A DNA stretch of 64,000 nt. Origin: Symbiodinium natans (taxonomy: Eukaryota; Sar; Dinophyceae; Suessiales; Symbiodiniaceae). The position numbers and the translations under genes were made by a program. Location: assembly GCA_905221605.1 (NCBI GenBank), contig CAJNDS010002569.1, positions 155,001-219,000 of the forward strand. Direction: 5' to 3'. Below are positions 23,221 through 31,440 of this stretch, one piece after another. Positions within the stretch are counted from its first letter, which is position 1; each line of letters opens with the position of its first letter. Below the pieces are notes generated by a model. It saw only the letters and a list, made by a program, of their open reading frames with translations, ran no database searches and was not told the DNA's origin.

Positions 23221-24990
23221 AATGAGTGACCCTAAAACCCTAAAGCCTAACTCCCGAAAGCCCAACCCCCTGAAGCCCAAAAATCCTAAAGCCCAAGTCC
23301 TACACCCCGAATCTCGCGCCACAGGTGCAATGGATCGATGGCTACTGCTGCAACGCCATTCACTACGCCCAGTCGATGAAGAGGCCTCACGAGAAGGTCT
23401 TCTCCAACTGCCCGGGTTTCTTCATGCTTTCGGGTTTAGGGTTTAGGGGTTAGTTAGGGTTTAGGGTTTAGGGTTTAGGGGTTAGGGTTTAGGGGTTAGG
23501 GTTCAGGGTTCAGGGTTTCGGGTCTAGGATTCTTGCAAGGTCAGACGTGGTGGAGTACTTGAGGAGCGTCCGCGTCGTTACAGAGGTACGGCCGCCGAGG
23601 GTATTTGACCCTAAAACCCTAAACCCTAAGCCCTAAACCCTAAACCCTATGCCCCGAAAAAACCTGAACATTTGAAACCAACAAGCTCTGGGACCCTGAA
23701 CCCTGAAACCGAGACAGCCTACCCTCACTAGCTCCGGTAAAAACCCGAAACCCTCTGAACTTAAAACCCTTAAAACCTTCAAACACCCAAAAACCCTGAA
23801 CTCTGAAACCTGACTGCCCGAAACACCTCTGTAAGGGCTTCACCGTTTAAATTGTTAACGGAACCTTGAATAAGGCTCTAGGGTTTAGGGTGTAGGGTCT
23901 CGGGTTGAGGGTTTAGGAGCTTAAAGAGGAATGTTGAGGAGACAATACAGACTTTGAGCGGCTTACAATTGGTCATTTCCCCATCAAATGAGCATATGCT
24001 TTTGGCGAAGATAGGACAGATATAGGTCTTCTCGGCAGATTGTTCAGATTTCTAATGAACGAAGACCCTAAACCCTGAACCCTAAACCCTAAACCCTAAA
24101 CCCTCAAGATGAGAAAGACAAAGATTTCTTCATCCAACGAGGTCATACAATACATGCGTTCGTGAGAACTAGGATCCCAGGCTTGCCGCGCGGCCCTAAG
24201 CCCTAATGTTTAGGGTTTAGGGTTTAGGGTTTAGGGTTTAGGGATTAAGGTTCAGGGTTCAGGGTTCAGGATTCAGGGTTCAGGGTTTAGGGTTTAGGGT
24301 TCAGGGTTAGGGCTATGAAATCGAAACTTATTTGTCGTGGCAGTGTCCTAGTTGGATCAAGAACCAGCAGGGGACATTTGCGGGTTTACAAAAATAGGGG
24401 ACCCCAAAATAGTCCCCCAAATAGGAGGATCCCCTTCATATAAGGATCCCAAAAAGGTACCCCTATTATCGTAAACCCTAAACCCTGAACCCTAAACCCT
24501 AAACCCTAATCCCTAAACCCTAAACCCTAAACCCCAAACCCCAAACCCTGAACCCTAAACGCTTATAAACCCTGAACCCTAAACCCTGAACCCTAAACCC
24601 TGAACCCTGAACCCTGAACCCTGAACCCTAAACCCTAAACCCTAAACCCTAGACCCTAGACCCTAGACCCTAGACCCTAAACCCTAACCCTTCCTTCTAA
24701 ACCCTGAACCCTAAACCCTAAACCCTAAACCCTAAACCCTAAACTCTCCTTGCTTCTCTCGGCCCCCTCGTTCAGACGGGCAGTTCAAAGCTTCGGGCTT
24801 TGTATGATCTGTGAGCCCTTTTGCGGGTGTAGGGTTTAGGGTTTGGGGTTTAGGGTTTAGGGTTTAGGGTTTAGGGTTTAGGATTTAGGGTTTAGGGTTT
24901 AGGGTGTGGAGTTTAGGGTGTTCCATCCACAAGCTTGAAAGGCTTTCTTGAGGGTGTCTTGCGTTTCGCCGGGACGAGCGGGCTTCAAGC

Positions 24991-26528
24991 ATGGCTTCCT
25001 GGACAAAGAGTCGCCGAGAGGGACTGTGCATCACTGCTGTCACAGTTGGCAGCTTGCTGGGAATCTGCCTCTGCTTCATCAACGTCACGTATGCCGCGAG
25101 CATCCTGGGAGTCTGCGCATATGCAGTCGGCCACGGTTTGTTGCGATACCAGACGTTGCCACTACCTCTCGCACTTCGTGTGGCGGTTGCGGCTTTCCTT
25201 TTCCTGTGCACAGCTGTCATCACCACTAGCCCTTGGCTTGTCTTTGGAGGGATGAACGGTTGCAGAGCCTTCGACCCGAGAATGAAGACAGTTTTCGGAT
25301 ACAGCTTCGAGGAGTACTGGAATCTGCTCTGGTTTCGCGCGGGCTGCACCTGGATTGTTACTGCATTCTCAATGTTCTCCGTCTTGGCTGATCACGCGTC
25401 GTCCGCGTACATACGTGACTGTATCAGATGCTGCCTGTACCTGGGAAGGACTTCTAGCAGCTTCTAGCAGGACTCGTTAGGTTTCGCCTTGTCTATCCAA
25501 ACCCCAACCGAAAAATTATGAACTAAACCGTAAACCCTAAACCCTAAACCCCAAAGAGGTACGTATATGCAAGTCTCAGTCTTACGACTGCCGCGGGTGT
25601 GCTCCTCGCCTGCCAGGGTGCCGACCGTGACAATGATGGCTTGAGAGACAGCATCTACGATGCCCAGCAGTAGTCTTATTGCCTTTTTGGTGTGTTTAGG
25701 TTCCCTTCTTACTAAACCCCTTTACGCAAAAAGGGCACCCTTTTTAATCCTAGGTTACTGGGCAACTTAGGTATCTATGATGCAGCCTTACCAGTCACAT
25801 CCACGAAGATGGGCCTGGTCGTCGCCGGGAGGATTTCAGGTTTCCTTTCTGGCGTTTGGTGCATTCGCATCGCAGCCAGGAAGGTCAAGGCTTTGGAAGA
25901 GGCTTTCGGTGAGCCCTTGCCCTGCAGCAAGACCATCACACGGCTGTCTGCTCTCCCGATTTTCTTCGCTCTCGGGGGGAGCGCTCTTTTTCGAGTTTCC
26001 CGGGTGGGCTTCCTTCTGACGAACACGGGCTCCACTCTTAGCCTGGTTTTGCTGACAGGGTTGCTGCTGCGGGCTATTTCTGTTCCTTTGCGGGCGCTCC
26101 AGACAGCCCGGAGGATGAATGTCGACAGCGACGGGGAGTGGGAGCAGAAGATGGCTTCCGCGATCAACGCACTTCGGCGATTTCAGTTTGCAGTCCTGTT
26201 AGCCAACTCCTCAATGGTCTTCAATGTGGTTGGCATGGCGGCCATCCAGTTCGTGTTCCACCCAATAGTCGTTTCGGTCAACGACTACTTGTTTGTGCTG
26301 GACGTGGTATCCAACGGCAGTGCGGTTACTTGGGGACCAAATGAACCCAAAAATTCGGGTCACATACCCTATAGTCCTGTATAATTCCTATGAAGGTGTC
26401 TGAACCAAGAAAGCCCTTTTAGGGTTCATTTCGTCCCCAAGGTCACCCTCCTGTCCATTGGCTCACTGCGCTGTCCGAGGCGGCGTCCGGCCTCTTCGTC
26501 AACGTCCCCCCAAGCTCCTGGCAGATGA
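24991..26528 (+). CDS. Multi-pass membrane protein, four exons, unknown function
   Basis: Exons 24991-25436, 25559-25650, 25771-26324 and 26442-26528 sum to 1179 nt (392 aa) with agreeing phases. ATG at 24991 follows an in-frame TGA. Hydrophobic stretches include ITAVTVGSLLGICLCF, ALRVAVAAFLFLCTAVI, LSALPIFFALGGSALF, STLSLVLLTGLLL and VLLANSSMVFNVVGMA, so six to eight membrane spans are likely. All three introns start with a sequence repeated at the next exon (GTAC; GYATCTAYGATGC; GTYAC), giving GT-AG, GC-AG and GT-AG. The last exon is open in other frames for 29 or more codons, so the C terminus is the weakest part. I do not recognise the family. Confidence 0.65.
25437..25558 (+). other. Intron with telomere-like units and GTAC direct repeats
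   Basis: The intron begins GTACCTGGG, the next exon begins GTACGTATA after CAAAGAG. A join in phase 2 gives CLYVYASLSLTTAAG. The 3' third is AAACCGTAAACCCTAAACCC-type sequence running to the acceptor. Confidence 0.65.
25651..25770 (+). mobile_element. Introner, family 1, GC-AG intron
   Basis: The interior TTATTGCCTTTTTGG...GGTTCCCTTC...AAAGGGCACCC...GGTTACTGGGCAACTTAG matches the family. GCATCTACGATGC at the donor and GTATCTATGATGC at the next exon are a 13-base direct repeat. Phase-1 joining gives DSIYDAALPV. Confidence 0.75.
26325..26441 (+). mobile_element. Introner of a second family
   Basis: Termini CTTGGGGACCAAATGAACCC and GGGTTCATTTCGTCCCCAAG are inverted copies and unrelated to family 1 apart from the CTTGG/CCAAG tips. 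GTTAC at the donor and GTCAC at the next exon are the direct repeat. No other copy was noticed in the window. Confidence 0.7.
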
Positions 26529-26718
26529 TTTAAGACTTCGGGAAACTGCAAGTGAAGAAAAGACAGCCTTGCAACAGCGAAGACCCCTAAACCCTAAACC
26601 CTAAACCCTAAACCCTAAACTTGGCCCTAAACCCTCAACCCTCAGCCCTAAGCCCTAAACCCTAAGCCCTAAGCCCTAAACCCTAAACCCTAACCTTTGA
26701 ATCGTCTGACTATCCCAG

Positions 26719-29477
26719 GCGCAGTCCAGCCGAAACTCCTATCGCGAGTTGCTGGAGTGCACTTGTGGCTCGAAGAGGGCAGCGACCATGGCAGGACAGG
26801 TGGTGAACCTCGGACCCTCTTTACCTACAGTTTTGTGGGTTATACCGTGGATACCTACTAATTAAGGGTAGTAGTTAAGGGTAGTTACTACTCAACTGTA
26901 GGTATATAGAGTACCCTAAACCCTTGTGGGTTTTACCTACTAATTGATTACTTAAGGGCAGTAATGAAGGGTAGCTACTACTGAAGAGTAGGGCAGTAGT
27001 TAAGGGTAGTTACTCCTAAGCTGTAGGTAAATTAAAGTCCCAGGAAGACCCTGTCAGAGCAAGTGGCCCAGACCATGTCCCAGACCTCCATGTCCCGCAG
27101 CGTGAAGATACGTGAGCAAGCGGCATTCTGCGACCGGTGCGCCTGGGACGACAAAGTCCGCGAACCTTGGGCCCGTTTGTCGTCCGTGTGCCCTTTTTGG
27201 GGGTTTAGGGTTTAGGGTTTAGGTTTTAGGATTTAGGGTTTAGGGTTTAGGGTTTTTCAGGAGTGTAGGAACATGAACCACAAATTTTGGCGCGCCACTG
27301 GGTTTTCAAGGAAATAGCAGGCCGCCGCATTTCCGTGAGCCAGCTCTTGGAATTCTACGTCAAGCTCAGCTCGCGCATGTCTCATTTTGATCCGTCCAGG
27401 TCCACCACGAATGATCCTTGGTGACTGAATGAACCCTGCTAGGGTCGAAATTTTATTTAGGGTTTGGGGTTTAGGGTTTAGGGTTTAGGGTTTAGGGTCC
27501 ATGTACTGTATATTCGAGCATGGAGTCGCTTGGGTCAGTGATCCCTAGACCCTACACCCGACTGTGGGTTGATTTGGGTATTTCCCAGAATAGGGTGCCC
27601 CGAGTCAACCAAGGGGTCCTCCGGTGCCCCTACACAGATGTTGGGAACTAAGCCCTAAACCCTAAGCCCTAACCTTAAACCCTAAGCCCTAAGCCCTAAA
27701 CCCTAAACCCCTCTCCTTCCCTTCCCCGGTCTCCAAGGATGTGGTCCGACATGCGATCATTCCGGAGTCGCGTTGCGGCGACATGGGCAGGTCCCGTTTA
27801 GGATCTAGGGTTTAGGGTGATAGGGTTATAGGGTTTAGGGTTTAGGATTTAGGGTTTAGGGTTATAGGTTTTCAGGTTTAGGGGTTATAGGTTTCGGGTT
27901 TAGGGTTGTAGGGTTTAGGGCTTAGGGTTATAGGTTTAGATTATAGGGTTTAGGGTTATAGGGTTAGAGGATAATAAGGTTCTAGGGTTGGTGGGTTATA
28001 CGGTTAGAGGGTTAGAGGGCTGGAGGGTTAAAGAGTTGTACGTCATAGGGTTAGCAGGTTTGAGGGTGTAGCGTTATAAGGTTTGACGGTTACCAGGTTA
28101 TCGGGCTATAGGGTTATAATCATAGGGTTTTAGGGTTTAGGGTTTTCAGGTTTTAGGGTGTTAGGGTTTTGGGAAGCCTGAATATCATCCCCCACTTGCA
28201 CGGATTGGCACAGCTCGGGCAACGCCGCAGGGTTTAGGGTTTAGGGTTTAATTAGGGTTTAGGGTTTAGGGTTTAGGGTTTAGGGTTTAGGGTTTAGGGT
28301 TTAGGGTTTAGGGTTTAGGGTTTAGGGTTTAGGGTTTAGGGTTTAGGGTTTAGGGTTTAGGGTTTAGGGTTTAGGGTAAACGGGAAAACTGCGCAAACCC
28401 AAGCGCTGAACAGTAACAGGCCTGACCAAGTGCGGCTGCGAGATAGCAAGAAACAAATGCGTCGGGACGCGCTCATGATTCAGGGTTTAGAGTTTGTTGT
28501 TCAGGGTTCAGGGTTCAGGGTTTAGCGCTTAGGGTTGAGGACTGCTCTGGGGTAAACGCGTCCCCTCAGGTCCCTGGCTGAAGTTCTTGGAGCATCGGCA
28601 GGAACGTCGCAGTGTTTTCCTCGCCCATCGTCCACGGCACCGCGCATGGTGACCCACCATTGGGGAAACTGCTTTCGGGACCTTGTGGCGGCAATAGTTG
28701 CAGATTCTTGGTAGTGCAGTGGTACACATTTGTCCCATTTTTGGTGGGTTCTGGGTTCCCTTACAAAGTAACCCCCAGAAAGGGTACCCTTGTGATGAGA
28801 TGTTTATTGTGCTACCAAGGATTGCTTGGGCTTGACGTCTTGGGACAGCATTGCCGACCATCTGGGGGCTGGCCGGGAAAAGAGCTTGAGAGAGAGACTC
28901 CGCGAGCAGGGCTCGCAGCAGTGGCAGTTCTGGATTTGTGCGTTCTGCATCAATCAGCATACCAGTATCTTGGCACCTGAGCGGTACCCTTTGGCCCTTG
29001 CTGGGCTATGGGCTCCCTTGTAAAAGTCACTAACGCCAAGAAGGGCCTTGACCCTAAACCCTAAACCCTAAACCCTAAACCCTAAACCCTAAACCCTAAA
29101 CCCTAAACCCTAAACCCTAAACCCTAGGAATGAGATGGTTGCTGGGCTGCCAAGGTATTTGTAGCCAAGCCATGGGAGGCCATGACACCGTCACTGGGGA
29201 GTCGCTGCCTGTGTGTGACTGCAAGACGCCGAAGCTAGGACCCAGAGTAGGGTTTAGGGTTTAGGGTTTAGGGTTTAGGGTTTAGGGTTTAGGGTTTAGG
29301 GTTTAGGGTTTAGGGTTTAGGGTTTAGGGTTTAGGGTTTAGGGTTTAGGGTTTAGGGTTTAGGGTTTAGGGGTTTAGGGTTTAGGGTTTAGGGTTTAGGG
29401 TTTAGGGTTTAGGGTTTAGGGTTTAGGGTTTTAGGGAGGACCCCGAGTAGGCCCTTCTTCCTCCCTTTTTTTCGGTG

Positions 29478-29515
<38 letters not shown>

Positions 29516-30456
29516 CGGGGGGGACGGTTAGGTTCTCTTCTACGCCCCTTCAACCCAAAAAGGGGACCCTTTTATCATTCCTAGGTTGCTCTTGTGTCTA
29601 GGAAGTGCCTCAACGACTGTCCGATATCCTGCGAGCTCAATAAGTTCGACAGCATGATGGAGCATCTTTACCTTCGCTTTCGCCAGGGCTTTCTCCAAGT
29701 CATTGCCATCGACAAGAATTTTGACATGTTTTCTCGCGCATGGTGCATCGCAGAACTGGCACAGGCCCATGCCACCCGAATGGAGCAACATCTGGTCGTC
29801 CACTCTGCCGAGAGTCTCGAAAACCAAAAGCTCCGTCTGAGATCCTTGCGAGTCGAAAACTGCTACGCTTCCAGGCCTGAGGACAAGCAAGAGATCCTGT
29901 CAAAGATTGGCTCAGCGTCGGCGATCAGGAAGTTCAACGATGGCTTGCAGAAGCTGCTCCTTGGTAGCCCTTTTTGTGGTTATAAGGTTCCCTTGTAAAG
30001 TAACCAACCCGAAAACAGGCCCTAAGACCTAAACCCCAAACCCCAAACCCCAAACCCCAAACCCCAAACCCTAAACCCTAAACCCTAAATCGTACTGCTG
30101 GGCTACCCAGGTTCTTAGGCTCCGATGGACTCCTGACAGGATGGAAGGACGGCGAGAAGATTCTCCTGGATGTTGGGGCAGTGGCCGCACGAGCAAGGGC
30201 CTATGTCAGAAAGCAGGCCTACGCCAACAGCAAGCAGGCGCCTCTGTGGTGCTTTTACTGTAACTTTTAGTTTAGATCTAAACCCTAAACCCCTAAACCC
30301 TAAACCCTAAACCCTAAACCCTAAACCCTAAACCCTAAACCCTAAACCCTAAACCCTAAACCCTAAACCCTAAGTGCAGCCAAGGCTCGCCTGAGGGCCG
30401 ACGAAGCGGTTTTAGTCGAAGACGACCTCGTTTCAGAGGATCTCGTCGAGATTTGA
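26719..30456 (+). CDS. Dinoflagellate THxWG / NQH / RxWCxAE family protein, ten exons
   Basis: Exons 26719-26804, 27044-27161, 27311-27412, 27738-27790, 28570-28702, 28820-28964, 29155-29230, 29602-29963, 30119-30259 and 30380-30456 total 1293 nt (430 aa) with every phase compatible. Landmarks in order: RRISVSQLLEFY, STTNDVVRHAIIPES, MVTHHWGNCFRDLVAAIVAD, WICAFCINQHTSIC, SCELNKFDSMMEHL, FSRAWCIAELAQAHA, LRVENCYASRPEDK and GSDGLLTGW. I recall this order from many predicted dinoflagellate proteins; their function is not known, though the W-C-x-A/F-E block loosely recalls TIR-like proteins. If the exon ending at 30259 is read through, TAG at 30268 ends it instead (408 aa). The 5' end is open: no start is assigned, and the first in-frame ATG is 26788. 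Confidence 0.75.
26805..27043 (+). other. GA-AG intron holding two short inverted elements
   Basis: GAACC at the donor and GAAGACC at the next exon flank it; joining in phase 2 gives MAGQVVKTLSEQ. Inside are two related palindromic units (about 26817-26920 and 26935-27035) built of TACCTAC..TTAAGGGTAGT words and their complements. Confidence 0.65.
27162..27310 (+). mobile_element. Introner relic with telomere-like interior (GA-AG)
   Basis: The left end GAACCTTGGGCCC and right end CACTGGGTTTTCAAG keep the family 1 tips, while 27200-27255 is TTTAGGG-type repeat. GAA is duplicated at the next exon; phase-0 joining gives WDDKVREIAGRRIS. Confidence 0.6.
27413..27737 (+). mobile_element. Introner relic with telomere-like and other interior (GA-AG)
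   Basis: It begins GATCCTTGGTGACTG and ends GGTCTCCAAG, followed by GATGTGG, so GAT is duplicated. The interior has TTTAGGG units (27455-27500), a fragment with AGGGTGCCCCGAGTCAACC and CCCTAAA units (27655-27710). Phase-0 joining gives RSTTNDVVRHAII. Confidence 0.65.
27791..28569 (+). other. Intron made mostly of telomere-like repeats, flanked by CAGGTCCC
   Basis: The upstream exon ends CAG before GTCCCGTTTAGG and the downstream exon starts GTCCCTGG after CCTCAG, giving an exact 8-base duplication and a GT-AG phase-2 intron (join DMGRSLAEVL). Positions 27797-28160 are decayed TTTAGGG/TTATAGGG words, 28231-28378 a clean TTTAGGG array and 28380-28480 unique sequence. No introner end is recognisable. 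Confidence 0.7.
28703..28819 (+). mobile_element. Introner, family 1, GA-AG intron
   Basis: Starts GATTCTTGGTAGTGCAGTGG and ends TTATTGTGCTACCAAG, followed by GATTGCTTGG. GATT is duplicated; phase-0 joining gives AAIVADCLGLTSW. Confidence 0.85.
28965..29154 (+). mobile_element. Introner, family 1, with a CCCTAAA array inside
   Basis: Starts GTATCTTGGCACCTGAGCGG, ends GGTTGCTGGGCTGCCAAG, next exon GTATTTG, so GTAT is duplicated. Positions 29051-29127 are about 11 CCCTAAA units replacing the normal AAAGGGTGCCC half. Joining in phase 1 gives INQHTSICSQAMG. Confidence 0.85.
29231..29601 (+). mobile_element. Introner relic with TTTAGGG array and long G tract
   Basis: Starts GAAGCTAGGACCCAGAG and ends TAGGTTGCTCTTGTGTCTAG, followed by GAAGTGCC, so GAAG is duplicated. 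It holds TTTAGGG repeats (29250-29440), a run of about 35 G (29480-29514) and the usual AAAGGGGACCCTTTT near the right end. Phase-2 joining gives DCKTPKCLNDC. Confidence 0.75.
29964..30118 (+). mobile_element. Introner, family 1, with CCCCAAA/CCCTAAA array
   Basis: GTAGCCCTTTTTGTGG and GGTTCCCTTGTAAAGTAACC at the left, CTGCTGGGCTACCCAGG at the right, and repeats at 30020-30088 between. Acceptor TTCTTAG gives phase-1 joining to GSDGLLTGW. The direct repeat here is not clear. Confidence 0.75.
30260..30379 (+). other. Possible last intron, mostly CCCTAAA array
   Basis: Donor GTAACTTTTAG inside the last codons before a TAG, array 30278-30372, acceptor AGTGCAG. Joining in phase 1 adds 25 residues (LRADEAVLVEDDLVSEDL and more) to a TGA. 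Alternatively the gene stops at 30270. Confidence 0.5.
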
Positions 30457-30793
30457 GCTTGCGTGTATGCAAAGTTGTCTGAACTTTGCTGACCTCTGCT
30501 CGGGCAGGGAGATCTGGTGTCTGTAGATTCATATAGGTTTCCCAGCCCCCTTTATGCCACCAGCCCCCCTAGGTTCCCCGCATAATTAAGGCTATTCAAG
30601 GATAATTTAGCCGAATTCAGGTTATTTGGGGTAACAGGGAAGGCCATAATAAAGAAGGTTGCGCCACGTTTGCGTGCCGTCGGGTGCCCCCGTGCGCGCC
30701 ATGTCTCACCACGTGCACGTGAGCAGCATGCCTCGAAACGGCCATGGTGACTGCGAGGGTTCATCTAGCGCATAGGGTAGAGTTTCATAGGTT

Positions 30794-30900
30794 GGGATGT
30801 TCCCCCTGATAGTGACAGTCCGTAATAGGGATTGTAGGACCCCTAATTATTATACTCCTTATGAAGGACTCCGGACTGTTAGTATAAATGGGATCATCCC
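30794..30900. mobile_element. Short inverted-repeat element, family G
   Basis: GGGATGTTCCCCCTGATAGT and ACTGTTAGTATAAATGGGAT with CATCCC; same ends as 7530-7640. Confidence 0.65.
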
Positions 30901-31320
30901 AGTTTATGGGGTTATAACAGGACTCCTGCATGCGAAACGTGGGTACTGCGAACGCCCCAGTTCACGCCTATGGGTCAGCTAGGTCAAGGTTAGGTGGGGT
31001 TTCCCTTGAAAAGCCGATGATCAAGGTACCTCCCCCTGCACGTGTAGAATGGGTGGAAGCATCCCCTGGGTCAGGTTGAAGGTATGGGCCTCTAATCCTG
31101 AACCCTAAACCCTAAACCCTAAACCCTAAACCCTAAACCCTAAACCCTAAACCCTAAACCCTAAACCCTAAACCCCCAGTCTTCGCCTTCTGCCAGGTTC
31201 CGCTGAAGCATACCAGCGCACAGGACGTGGTGCAGTACCTCTTGAAGGCTGTCCAGGAGACGGTTTAGGGTTTAGGGTTTAGGGTTTAGGTTAGGCTTGA
31301 GAGGTTGGACGCTTGTTCCC

Positions 31321-31440
31321 TTGCTAGCCCAGTGGTAATTACACTTTTCCCTTTTTTGTTTTGGTTCAAGTTTCTCTTTTAGAGTAGCCAACCCCAAAAA
31401 AAGGGTGCCCTTATGATAATAAGGTTACTGGGCTACCCAG
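31321..31440 (+). mobile_element. Introner, family 1
   Basis: Left TTGCTAGCCCAGTGGTAA, interior GGTTCAAGTTTCTC and AAAAGGGTGCCCTTATGAT, right GGTTACTGGGCTACCCAG. It lies next to telomere-like words; the host exons are not identified. Confidence 0.75.

Larger units (their letters stand above)
18471..24990 (+). other. Cluster of exon-like islands between telomere-like arrays
   Basis: Good coding readings, each flanked by an AG and usually running into an array: 18482-18571 (CDYALRTGQIDLVKMCLV), 19195-19285 (RLGDGTPVAAHCYKEPKD), 19920-20022 (EESVHSHLKMAAKSQDSA), 20733-20849 (CRGDAKAALAASADPRQM, ends TGA), 21035-21180 (MKQRVIKFVHGQGLDEKF), 22005-22098 (WEEHFSTKPGRKEDKIQV), 22430-22490 (ALVESGAEAREHLCH), 23327-23436 (VQWIDGYCCNAIHYAQSM), 23533-23590 (SDVVEYLRSVRVVTE), 24106-24195 (DEKDKDFFIQRGHTIHAF) and 24318-24378 (YLSWQCPSWIKNQQGTF). 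Positions 21276-21345 (RTPLMCFAAAGDLEVVQ) are an ankyrin-type fragment. Families are otherwise not recognised and exon linkage is unknown. Arrays include 19035-19175, 21350-21490, 21808-21990 (GGGCTTA units), 22265-22372 and 24472-24745. Confidence 0.5.

Noticed and set aside
28529-28960. 143-codon frame on -, and 29540-29890 (116 codons) on -
   Set aside because: Both are shadows of the phase-consistent + strand exons of the ten-exon gene.
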